Origin: Gammaproteobacteria bacterium | GTDB taxonomy: Bacteria; Pseudomonadota; Gammaproteobacteria; Pseudomonadales; Pseudohongiellaceae | Reading direction: 5' to 3' | DNA length: 26,166 nucleotides | NCBI GenBank assembly: GCA_003451715.1 | Contig: DMJN01000321.1 | Location: 1 to 26,166 of the forward strand | Part shown: positions 8,377 through 16,108 of the stretch, in pieces | How positions within the stretch are numbered: position 1 is the stretch's first letter | Layout of the letters: each line of letters starts with the position of its first letter | The notes under the pieces: model-generated | What the model saw: the letters and a program-made list of their open reading frames with translations, nothing else | Database searches by the model: none | Told to the model about the DNA's origin: nothing | Made by a program: the position numbers and the translations under genes

Positions 8377-9267
8377 ATGGCAGACATACTCAAAATCGAC
8401 AAAAATTCTGTTGATTCGCAAGACAGTGAAAATATGGGGACCGCAGAGATGGAAAAACCATCCTCTACCGACAAATACTCGGATCGCCGCTACAGTAGCG
8501 AAGAGGTGGCAGACATAATCAGGCTGGGCCTGCAGGAGGAAATCAGTAAGGCAGCCAACACCATCGACCATGAAGAATTGATCGCGATAGGAAAAGAGGT
8601 CGGTGTCAATGATGAGCAGATCGATCGGGCCGTGCATCTGCTACAGGAAGAACAACAAACCCGGGATAAAGAGAAATTTCTCTGGTTAAGATTCAAGGCA
8701 CATGTCGCGGTGTTTCTCGGCGTTAACTTGCTGTGTATAACCCTCAACCTGATTACTGGTATGACGGTGTTCTGGGCGGGCTATGTGCTGCTGGGAATGG
8801 GATTGTTTCTGTTGGGGCACTATGCTGGTTTGCGCTACGCGCCAGAGTTTGTAGAAATGGCCATGCATCGCACCAGGCTCTATGCACAGAGTAAATACCA
8901 GGCCATTGTCGAGGATGATGATAACGTAGGATTCACGATCGGCGATACTTCCGGCTTGATGCAAACGGAAGGACTGATGTTTATCGAAGAGGATGGCTTG
9001 GTCATCGAGCACCAAACAATCGATGGCATGCTGGGACTATTTAAGACCAGCATCAAGGAAACTGAAATTCCTCTTGCCGACATTACGAGAGTAAAGCTGG
9101 AACAGGGATTCTGGAGTTCCGAGCTGGTGTTGCATGGTCGCAGTCTGAGAACACTAAGACATCTACCCGGAAGATCTTCTGGGACAGTACGTCTGAAAAT
9201 CAATAGACAATCGAATCGGGCCGCACAGAACTTGGTGAACGAGATCAACAAGCGTAAACAGCCCTAA
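8377..9267 (+). CDS. 2TM-domain membrane protein with cytosolic N- and C-terminal regions
   Basis: The 296-residue product has a charged N-terminal region with YSSEEVADIIRLGLQEE and DEQIDRAVHLLQEEQ, a SHOCT-like or helical sensor-type stretch at about residues 45-95. A 2TM-domain-like hairpin follows: FKAHVAVFLGVNLLCITLNL, a short turn, then FWAGYVLLGMGLFLLGHYAG, at about residues 107-152. The C-terminal half (about 180-290) is soluble and beta-rich (GLMFIEEDGLVIEHQTIDG, then EIPLADITRVKLEQGFW), resembling PH-like or GRAM-like membrane-proximal domains. GAGGTG lies 7 bases before the ATG. It stands alone between a terminator and the next promoter region. Function is unknown; 2TM domains occur attached to signalling modules. 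Confidence 0.78.
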   Translation: MADILKIDKNSVDSQDSENMGTAEMEKPSSTDKYSDRRYSSEEVADIIRLGLQEEISKAANTIDHEELIAIGKEVGVNDEQIDRAVHLLQEEQQTRDKEKFLWLRFKAHVAVFLGVNLLCITLNLITGMTVFWAGYVLLGMGLFLLGHYAGLRYAPEFVEMAMHRTRLYAQSKYQAIVEDDDNVGFTIGDTSGLMQTEGLMFIEEDGLVIEHQTIDGMLGLFKTSIKETEIPLADITRVKLEQGFWSSELVLHGRSLRTLRHLPGRSSGTVRLKINRQSNRAAQNLVNEINKRKQP

Positions 9268-9506
9268 CAGGATGGCGACGAGAATTAGAGGATCCCTAGA
9301 TTACAATTGAATGCTTCACAGTCATTTGAAGCACAGCCACTGCGCGTCGCCATTAGTACGCCAACGGAGATGCAGGAATATCTAATTCTGTACCGATTTT
9401 CCATTGTGTAAATGCCCAGTTGATGCTGAAATAGCGGCTAAGAACAAAAAATAAGTGCAGTCCCAGTGATATAGCCATTATCACCAGTGTTTGAGGAGAC
9501 ACTTCC

Positions 9507-10103
9507 ATGCGCAAATATGCTTGCCCTAGCAGGGCTGTGAGCATCACACTGTTATGTCTGCTGCTGCCACTAAGCGCCGCAGCCCAGTCACTCGCCTCTC
9601 CGGGCATTCCGGAAGAGGTCACATTTACCGAGCATGTGGCGCCGATTCTTTATGAGAACTGTGTGAAATGCCACCGGCCCGGAGGCGTGGCACCGATGTC
9701 ACTGACGACCTACGAGGAGGCCAGACCCTGGGCGCCGGTGATCAAATACAAGACCGGCCTGCGCGACAAGATAGGCACCATGCCCCCCTACTACTTGGAA
9801 CGGGATATCGGTATCCAGCAGGTTAAGGATGACGAGCGCCTTAGCGAAGAACAGCTCCAGTTAATTGCCAGCTGGGCAGACAACGGTGCCTTGGAGGGTA
9901 ATCCGGAGAACCTGCCTCCCTTGCCTGAATTCAGTATTTCCAATGAGTGGCGGCAGGGTGAGCCTGACCTGATAGTACCCCTGGAGGATGTGTTTGTGGG
10001 TGCTGGTGAAGCCGATTCCTGGGTATCGGGCACACCGGTGCTGTCCGGCTTGTTACAGGATCGCTACGTGAGTGCCGTGGATATGCGGGAAGGGATCCTC
10101 TGA
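9507..10103 (+). CDS. Cytochrome c / Cu type II monooxygenase-like protein, copy 1, N-terminal part (frameshifted)
   Basis: This 198-residue frame begins with a signal peptide (LLCLLLPLSAAAQ) and a single haem c site, CVKCH at residues 52-56, followed by RPGGVAPMSLTTYEEARPWA and MPPYYLERDIGIQQ. These are the same landmarks as the intact paralogue at 22412-23731. It ends at an early TGA just after YVSAVDMREG, where the paralogue continues to its paired copper-site histidines. The plus-one frame from 10072 carries the rest. The whole span 9507-10926 is 3n+1 bases, so one surplus base, most simply in the G runs at 10087-10089 or 10092-10094, restores a product of about 472 residues. It is either a sequencing indel or a recently broken gene. 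Confidence 0.82.
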   Translation: MRKYACPSRAVSITLLCLLLPLSAAAQSLASPGIPEEVTFTEHVAPILYENCVKCHRPGGVAPMSLTTYEEARPWAPVIKYKTGLRDKIGTMPPYYLERDIGIQQVKDDERLSEEQLQLIASWADNGALEGNPENLPPLPEFSISNEWRQGEPDLIVPLEDVFVGAGEADSWVSGTPVLSGLLQDRYVSAVDMREGIL

Positions 10104-10926
10104 TACTGGTGGCACCATAATCGGCGGACTCTACATCTTTCATCACATGACCTGGCAGACGGGTGTAGTCACCGAAGAAGTTGGTGAAGTCGATGAGGTA
10201 GGCTGGCCGGTACACGAACTGGGTCGCAACCCGGACATTTTTGACCCCAAGGCAGGCCGACTGCTGGAGGCGGACGCCAGCGTCATTCCGCTGACTTATC
10301 ACCTGCACTCAAATGGCCGGGACACCACCGGCCATATGGAACTGGGATTCTATTTTCATCCCGAGGACTATGAACCGGAACATCAGCGTGCCCGGTGGTC
10401 GCTCGGTGATGGCCTGAATATCAGTATCCAGGGAGATGTGCCGAAGCAGGAACTGCACTCCTATACCGTACTTCAGAAACACACCAAGATCAGTTCCTTC
10501 GAACCGCACCTGCACGCCCCGGGCGCACGCACCTGCCTGGAAGCCATCTGGGGCAACCAGATCGAGACGCTGGTCTGCGCCGGTTATGATCACAACTGGG
10601 TGAAGCAATACACCTTCGAGGATGACTATGCACCCTTGCTTCCCGAAGGCACCATCCTGCATATGATCGGATATATGGACAATGACCGCAGCAATCCCAA
10701 TGTCATCGACCCGCGCAACTGGTCCGGTTCCGGCAACCGCTCCATTACCAATATGTTTCTGCATCTCGGGCAGTCTGTGGAGTTGACCGACGAGCAATTC
10801 GTTCAGGAGATGGCCGAGCGCCGCGAGCGGCTGGGCCTGACCCGCAACGATCATCTGATCGGCTGCCCCTTGTGTATGGCAGACATACCGCCGCTGGAAC
10901 CCGAGGACGAGACAGCAGATGACTAA
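10072..10926 (+). CDS. Cytochrome c / Cu type II monooxygenase-like protein, copy 1, C-terminal part (frameshifted)
   Basis: This frame carries the catalytic half that belongs to the frame starting at 9507. The nominal GTG start at 10072 is probably artificial. The product resembles the C-terminal domains of type II copper ascorbate-dependent monooxygenases (PHM/DBM-like): paired His in YIFHHMTW, H-x-H in TYHLHSNG, H-x-H in FEPHLHAPGA and a late Met in NRSITNMFLH, each matching a motif in the paralogue at 22412-23731. A CPLC pair near the C-terminus is unique to this copy. The last codons overlap the next gene by 8 bases (ATGACTAA), so the two are translationally coupled. The predicted role is periplasmic oxidation or hydroxylation of an unknown substrate, with copper and haem. 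Confidence 0.82.
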   Translation: MPWICGKGSSDTGGTIIGGLYIFHHMTWQTGVVTEEVGEVDEVGWPVHELGRNPDIFDPKAGRLLEADASVIPLTYHLHSNGRDTTGHMELGFYFHPEDYEPEHQRARWSLGDGLNISIQGDVPKQELHSYTVLQKHTKISSFEPHLHAPGARTCLEAIWGNQIETLVCAGYDHNWVKQYTFEDDYAPLLPEGTILHMIGYMDNDRSNPNVIDPRNWSGSGNRSITNMFLHLGQSVELTDEQFVQEMAERRERLGLTRNDHLIGCPLCMADIPPLEPEDETADD

Positions 10927-11875
10927 CGATTTAGTGCGAAAGACCGTGACAGTCTTGTTGCGTATTGCGCTTGTTCTGGGCTGCACGAATGCTGTTGCCC
11001 AATCCCAATCTTCTTTCGAGTTCGGCATGGGTGTATCACCTGCATACGAAGGCTGGGTGGCCAATCCCGATGGCTCCTTTACCATGCTGTTCGGCTACAT
11101 GAACGAGAACTGGAAAGAGGAACTGGATGTGCCGATCGGTCCGAACAATTCCTTCTCTCCCGGTGCTGCCGACCGCGGTCAACCCACGCACTTTCAACCG
11201 CGCCGCAACCGAAATGTGTTTGGCATAGTCGTTCCGGCAGATTTCGAAGGTGAACTGGAGTGGACTCTGGTTACCCGCGACGGTGTAACCCAGAAGGCCT
11301 ATGGATCATTGCTGAAGGACTATGTGCTGGAACGCATCACCATCATGTCGGAGTCCGGCACTGTCGCCGGTGGATTCAATAACTCCGAGGATGTGCAAAC
11401 CAATCAGCCTCCTGTGGTTACTTTACAAGGCGACGAGGCACGCACCGTGCGCGTCGGTGAACCATTGCAATTGGAAGTAGCCATAGAAGACGACGACAAA
11501 CCAAATCCTCGCACTGGCTTCCGTCTGGCGGCCTTCTCTGAAGAGGACTCACCCCGGGAGCGACTGGAAAGAGCGCTAAGGCCTCCCATCAGGGGCACTG
11601 TCGACCGCGTCGTAGGCATGACCTATTCCTGGACTGTCTACCGTGGGACAGGAAAAGTGATATTTGACCCCTTACAGGTCAAGACCTGGGAAGATACTCG
11701 GGCTTTCCAGAATTCCCCGTGGTCACCCTATTGGGATCCACCGGCAATGTCGGAAGACGGTAAAGTAGAAACCGAAGTTAGTTTTCAGGAACCGGGCTAT
11801 TACCAGTTGCGCGGCTTCGCCGATGACGGCGGGTTGATGGGCAGGGTGGATGTCACTGTCAGAGTAGTTGAATAA
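10919..11875 (+). CDS. Secreted 'PAYEGW' partner protein, copy 1
   Basis: The 318-residue product has a Sec signal peptide (cleavage near AVAQS). An N-terminal domain of about 95 residues contains SPAYEGWVANPDGS, LFGYMNENW, LDVPIGPNN, DRGQPTHF and VFGIVVPADF, and ends DYVLERI. The same landmarks occur in order in the protein at 21448-22338. The C-terminal half (NQPPVVTLQG, RVGEPLQLEVAIEDDD, then VETEVSFQEPGYYQLRGFAD) looks like Ig-like or PKD-type beta-sandwich sequence with an insertion. Its ATG overlaps the end of the upstream cytochrome/copper gene, which implies coupled translation and a joint role. I know no named family or proven activity. A binding or assembly partner of the copper/haem protein is the natural inference. 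Confidence 0.8.
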   Translation: MTNDLVRKTVTVLLRIALVLGCTNAVAQSQSSFEFGMGVSPAYEGWVANPDGSFTMLFGYMNENWKEELDVPIGPNNSFSPGAADRGQPTHFQPRRNRNVFGIVVPADFEGELEWTLVTRDGVTQKAYGSLLKDYVLERITIMSESGTVAGGFNNSEDVQTNQPPVVTLQGDEARTVRVGEPLQLEVAIEDDDKPNPRTGFRLAAFSEEDSPRERLERALRPPIRGTVDRVVGMTYSWTVYRGTGKVIFDPLQVKTWEDTRAFQNSPWSPYWDPPAMSEDGKVETEVSFQEPGYYQLRGFADDGGLMGRVDVTVRVVE

Positions 11876-12040
11876 CAGATACAGAAATTCACAATCCCTC
11901 GTTTAAGAAGAATGAAGTATTGAACAGGGAGTAAGAAACACCGCTATTGTTCAGAGGGAATTCACCCATACCTGGATTCTTTAGTTGTTAGAGGATGGCG
12001 TGAGTGTCACCTGTGTCTTCGGAAGAAACCCTAATAGAAT

Positions 12041-12116
12041 TGGAGCGGGCGACGAGATTCGAACTCGCGACAACTAGCTTGGGAAGCTAGGACTCTACCA
12101 TCTGAGTTACGCCCGC
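12041..12116 (-). tRNA. tRNA-Gly (anticodon CCC)
   Basis: Read on the minus strand, the gene starts GCGGGCG and ends CGCCCGC-T-CCA, giving a 7-bp acceptor stem, the U73 discriminator usual for glycine and an encoded CCA. The D arm is ACTCAGATGGTAGAGT. The anticodon stem CTAGC/GCTAG encloses TTCCCAA, so the anticodon is CCC and reads GGG. The T arm is CGAGTTCGAATCTCG. Its length is 76 bases including CCA. It lies alone between two protein-coding blocks with no other RNA gene next to it. Confidence 0.95.
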
Positions 12117-12261
12117 TTATTCTGATTTCAATAGAGTGCAATGATTTTGCAACAGAAAAGCTAGCAGTGGAAGTCAAAAACAAGAGTAATCCATCAAAAA
12201 CAACACAGCGCTGAACGTCGTTCCATAATGGCTTGATGAAAATAAAAAAAGCCGGCTCTTA

Positions 12262-14142
12262 CTAGTTAGGCGTAATCCAGATAGGCGATGACCAGACTCG
12301 TTCCTGCAAGGTGGTCGGCATGTCCGGGCGTGGTTCTACTCCCGCCCTGATGGCGTCCCAGGTTGACCAGCGACAACTGGGATTTTCCAGCGCTCTTACA
12401 TAATAGAAGGCATGTTGGTCAGGATCGAACTCGGGATCTTGCCAGCTGGCTCTCAGTTCGGTGGCACCGAGGCCAGCGCTGATACTGCAGTCGGAAATAT
12501 TCACTTCCGCACCGTTGTCCGGACAGCGCTGAGTCTGCGGATCCACCACACCGCCATCGGCGCAGGCCACATCGAAGACTTCTTCGATGGCCGCACCATT
12601 TTCAACCCAACCCTTGATTATCTGCACTCTTTGCAGCGGTGCACTGTTGGGATCCTTGGCTGCCCACACTATAAAAGAAGGATTCTGACCGTCATCACCG
12701 AGCAGGTCACTGCCCATGGGAACGCCATTTGCATAGGCCTCGCTGACCAGCTCGCCGTCATCGAGTGCCGGCAAATCGTAACCGGCAAAGAACCTGACCT
12801 TCATGCGGGGTCCGCTGGTGCCAAAGGTTTCCTTGCGGCGGAAGGCATCGTAAATCGACTCGCGAGTATTTTCCTCGGCCCACACACCAGCCAGGCCGGC
12901 CGCACCCCAGTAGTTGTAGTAGGTATCCTGATAGATCTCCCCATTCTCTCGCGGTGTATCCAGCGGCACGGCACCGCGTCGCTGACCGTCGCTATCCAAC
13001 AGAGCCACTTTGCTCCAATGATCGTCTTCCGGTCCGGCCGCCGAGGAATTGTGGGAGTCACTGGAACCGATTAAGCCGAACTTGTAAGGATTAAATCCCT
13101 GGTTTGCCTCCATCTCCAGGCCGTTCAGGTAGGCTTCGCGCACATAGCTGCCCTGGGGTTGACTGGGCAGGCGAATGCCGATTCGAAAAGGCATGATTTC
13201 AAACTCAGCCCACTCGTCGTTCGGTGACAGGGCAGGGTGGGTGTCGGATGCGCCCTTTACCTGAGTAATTTCAACCAGTGGTTCGTTGCGCATGCGCTGG
13301 TTCGCATAGGAGCTGTCCAGTGGTCTGCCTGAGAAATCGGTTAGCTGAAACATCATGCCGTTAGAGCCGTTGGAATTATGGGGAATAGCCAGGCTCTCGA
13401 TTCCCTGGGCACGATTCGTATCCATCCACTCCCACAGGTCTTCGGGATTAACAGAATCCAGTCTGGAAAAAGGCATGTCCGGAGCCTCAGCCCCACGAAA
13501 GATCACATTCCGATGCAGGTTTTCGTACTCGCTACCGGATGCGGTGTACTCGTAACCCACAAAAGCGGTGAAATTACCCGGGTCGTTATGACGATTGGCG
13601 GCTGCGACAATGTCATCCCAGGCCGTCTTGACCACTCTCCCATCCATGATTTCCATGCGTCGGTCGGAGCGGGCGAAGTCGCGGAACTTGGCGAACATGC
13701 TGCGTCGATAGGCGATGTCGTCACCGAGCGCATCCATACCCTCAGCCACCTCGTGCCGGGCCACGTCGGAATCGCCGATCGCCATCTCTCTCAACACACC
13801 CAGATAGTAGGCATGATCCGTTACCCCGTAAAAATCCAATGGTACGTCGAGTTGCATCTCGAAGCCCGCAGGATGGGTCAGCGCACCGCCCTTGGCAAAC
13901 TGATAGGCATCATCGGGAGACGAGGTTGTGCCAAAGATGAACGCATCGTAGGAGTACATGGTGTGCACATGCAGATCGCCGAAATAGGCGTTTCGCTCGG
14001 TGCTGAAATCCGCAGCTGCAGGTGTCTCGCTTGCGGCTTCCGGTGCACTCGGTGCAGGGCTTACAGTGGTTTGCGATGGCGTATTATCGGAACAGGCATT
14101 GAGAAGTACGAGCAGTGGCAACAGGCGGCTTAGCAATTTCAT
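12262..14142 (-). CDS. DUF3604 family lipoprotein
   Basis: The 626-residue protein starts MKLLSRLLPLLVLLNACSDN, a lipoprotein signal with the acylated Cys at residue 17, followed by a Pro/Ala/Thr-rich linker to about residue 45. The mature domain opens with GDLHVHTMYSYDA (residues 55-67), the PHP-like metal-binding start of DUF3604. Further family landmarks are DFYGVTDHAYYLG, TAFVGYEYTASGSEYENLHR, SLAIPHNSNGS and KFGLIGSSDSHNSS. The family resembles PHP metal-dependent hydrolases, but its reaction is not established as far as I know. A cell-surface or periplasmic hydrolase is inferred. The gene precedes no close partner; a pair of 10-base repeats lies just upstream of its start. Long open frames on the opposite strand are shadows. 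Confidence 0.88.
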   Translation of the reverse strand: MKLLSRLLPLLVLLNACSDNTPSQTTVSPAPSAPEAASETPAAADFSTERNAYFGDLHVHTMYSYDAFIFGTTSSPDDAYQFAKGGALTHPAGFEMQLDVPLDFYGVTDHAYYLGVLREMAIGDSDVARHEVAEGMDALGDDIAYRRSMFAKFRDFARSDRRMEIMDGRVVKTAWDDIVAAANRHNDPGNFTAFVGYEYTASGSEYENLHRNVIFRGAEAPDMPFSRLDSVNPEDLWEWMDTNRAQGIESLAIPHNSNGSNGMMFQLTDFSGRPLDSSYANQRMRNEPLVEITQVKGASDTHPALSPNDEWAEFEIMPFRIGIRLPSQPQGSYVREAYLNGLEMEANQGFNPYKFGLIGSSDSHNSSAAGPEDDHWSKVALLDSDGQRRGAVPLDTPRENGEIYQDTYYNYWGAAGLAGVWAEENTRESIYDAFRRKETFGTSGPRMKVRFFAGYDLPALDDGELVSEAYANGVPMGSDLLGDDGQNPSFIVWAAKDPNSAPLQRVQIIKGWVENGAAIEEVFDVACADGGVVDPQTQRCPDNGAEVNISDCSISAGLGATELRASWQDPEFDPDQHAFYYVRALENPSCRWSTWDAIRAGVEPRPDMPTTLQERVWSSPIWITPN

Positions 14143-14178
14143 TATAGTCTCGAATCTTCTTTCAAAAAATTAGAGGAG

Positions 14179-14210
14179 AAAGTAAACAATAGGTAGGGGT
14201 AAAGTAAACA
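14179..14210. repeat. Two direct 10-base repeats upstream of the DUF3604 gene
   Basis: AAAGTAAACA occurs at 14179-14188 and again at 14201-14210, a 22-base period or about two helical turns. The pair sits 37-68 bases upstream of the DUF3604 start, where an operator could lie. No known regulator is implied. Confidence 0.45.
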
Positions 14211-14319
14211 CTAGTTATTTCACCAGAGCAACCAGGGTCAGATCTTTCATTTTGCATCGCCAGCAAATGGATTTTTTCATCAGGTGAGAAAGTAAGACTT
14301 GTCTGCAAATTGATCCGAT

Positions 14320-15083
14320 TCAAATACTGCCTCGATCGCCCCCATCCACAGGCAGAACTGCTCCGGTAGTGAAGCTTGACGCATCGCTGGCAAAGTATAG
14401 TGCGGCGCCGACGATTTCTTCCGGCCGACCGCCCCGCTTGAGTGCCATGCGCTGCTCGGCACGTTTTTTGAAGGTCTGCATATCCCAGGCTTTGCTGATG
14501 TCGGTGAGAAAGGGCCCGGCTTGGATACAGTTGACCCGCACGTTCGGACCAAACGCATTGGCGAAGCCTCGGGTCATCGAATTGAGTCCGGACTTGGCTG
14601 CCGCATAGGGAATGACGCCAGGACTCGGGCGTGTCGCGGCGATGCTGCTGATATTGATGATCGATCCTCCTCCGGCCTCAGCCATTCGGCTACCCACCAG
14701 CGCCATCAATCGAAAAGGACCTTTAAGATTCACATCAAGCACTTTGTCGTACAGCGCTTCGCTTACATCAACCAGCTCATCATACAGCGGCGACATGCCG
14801 GCATTGTTCACCAGAATATCCACCCTGCCAAAGCGCTGGTACGCGGCGTCGACCAATCCATCGAGTTCTTCCCAGTTACCAACATTTGCTGCATAGGCCA
14901 GAGCCTGGCGACCAGTACTCTGTTCGATCTCTTTGGCAAGAGTTTCGCAGGCTTCCAGTTTACGGCTGGAAACCACTACATGGGCCCCGCCTCGGCAAAG
15001 GACATTGCCATCTGCCGCCCCAGGCCACGACTGCCACCTGTAATAAGCGCGACTCTGTCGCTTAAATCGAATCGATCATGCAT
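14320..15083 (-). pseudogene. SDR family oxidoreductase, interrupted by one frameshift
   Basis: From ATG 15083 the frame reads MHDRFDLSDRVALITGGSRG, with the Rossmann glycine motif TGGSRGLG at residues 15-22, and reaches FAEAG. There a missing base in the GGG/CCCC run at 14984-14990 sends it to a premature stop. The next frame continues as HVVVSSRKLEAC (residue 35 on) to the end. Restoring one base gives 254 residues, the classic SDR length, with NNAG at 93-96, Ser 147, Tyr 160 and Lys 164 (PYAAAKSG) as the catalytic set and a C-terminal VLPVDGGD. The enzyme is an NAD(P)-dependent oxidoreductase of an unknown alcohol or ketone. It follows the PPC-like gene by 13 bases on the same strand, so the two are likely co-transcribed. 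Confidence 0.8.
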
Positions 15084-15096
15084 AAATGATCTGTTC

Positions 15097-15852
15097 CTAA
15101 TCAGCAAACACCTTCGTGGAAGTATAGAGAAGCTCTCCTGGTGCTGCCGCACACGGGTCTCCCCCTTCGGTCTGGCAAGATAGATATCTGGCCTCATAAT
15201 TCGAACTCGAAGTAAACGTCAGTTCCAGCGTAGCCGTTCCCGGCCCAACCACTAGATTCAATACCGCCATATCTTCAATCCTGGATCCCAGATAAGCATT
15301 CCATCCAAACGGATTAGTACTTAGTTCAATATAGAGTAAGCCATCTGCACCCTCATGAATTGAGTAGTACGAACTGAAATTATCTTGCCACACGCCTTCA
15401 ATGGCTCCCACAGACGGGGTGAAGTTATCCGGTGTGATGGTGATGTTATAAACGTCGTTCGGAGTAGCCAAAGAGCCTCCCGGAGGGCGAACGCTTACCC
15501 AATGCCATCCATTGTCAATGTCGATATTGCGCGTTATCTGAAGATCAGCAGTGGGGCCAAGCACCTCTTGATAGACAAGGATTCCATCGGAAGCTCTCTG
15601 CACTAAAATCAACCATCGGTTTTCCGTTCCCATGACATTGGGTGAACCGAAAACGAGTTCCAGTGATTCCGCGCCACCAGACAGTACAAACTCAAAGTAA
15701 TCGACGTCTTCATCATGACTTAACCTGCCTGACATGAATTCTCCTGCGATCAGCGTATCGGCGATCGACTGATCGTTGTTGGGTTCAGTTTCCGAGTCCG
15801 CTAGTACCGGAACGCTAAGCAGCGTAGCCAGTAAAATCAGCAGCGTTTTCAT
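15097..15852 (-). CDS. Secreted protein with PPC-like N-terminal domain
   Basis: ATG 15852 is chosen because AGGAG lies seven bases upstream and a clean signal peptide follows (MKTLLILLATLLSVPVLA, then DSETEPNN); the open frame extends further upstream to 15957 without support. The product has 251 residues. TEPNNDQSIADTL, then SGRLSHDEDVDYFEF, match the start of bacterial pre-peptidase C-terminal (PPC)-type domains, which are beta-sandwiches of secreted proteins, usually found at the end of proteases; here the domain stands at the N-terminus of the mature protein. The rest (GVWQDNFSSYYSIHEGADGL, then YLSCQTEGGDPCAA) is unrecognised and has two cysteines that could form a disulfide. Function is unknown. 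The SDR gene follows 13 bases downstream. Confidence 0.78.
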   Translation of the reverse strand: MKTLLILLATLLSVPVLADSETEPNNDQSIADTLIAGEFMSGRLSHDEDVDYFEFVLSGGAESLELVFGSPNVMGTENRWLILVQRASDGILVYQEVLGPTADLQITRNIDIDNGWHWVSVRPPGGSLATPNDVYNITITPDNFTPSVGAIEGVWQDNFSSYYSIHEGADGLLYIELSTNPFGWNAYLGSRIEDMAVLNLVVGPGTATLELTFTSSSNYEARYLSCQTEGGDPCAAAPGELLYTSTKVFAD

Positions 15853-16108
15853 AGTATATCTCCTGCTTTTGTGCGGCTCGTTCACCGAATGCTTAGAACC
15901 GATTAATTTTCCAGGATAGTTTCCCATGAAGTCGCAGGCTGCACTACGCGAAATCACGGAATCTTCAATCCTTTAAAGACAAAGAGGGAATAAATGCAAA
16001 AAATTTCCTTCGCTGCCTGCTGATCCGGAAATTCGAGGAGTGAGGTAAACCGGTTCGCGACAACTGCGTTTATTAAGGTTATGGTGGAGAACAACTATTT
16101 CCGAACAG

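Noticed and set aside
10309..11085. A 258-residue minus-strand frame across the copy 1 module
   Set aside because: It runs antisense to two genes with strong motif support and shows no domain, signal peptide or start context.
12241..12262. AGCCGGCTTTTTTT directly after the DUF3604 stop (minus strand) as an intrinsic terminator
   Set aside because: The palindrome has no room for a loop, and the best stem left is about five weak pairs; the T run alone is not enough.
12412..14133. Long plus-strand open frames (220 and 251 residues) opposite the DUF3604 gene
   Set aside because: The minus-strand DUF3604 protein has clear family motifs and a lipoprotein signal throughout; the opposite frames have no recognisable domain or ribosome site and are antisense shadows.
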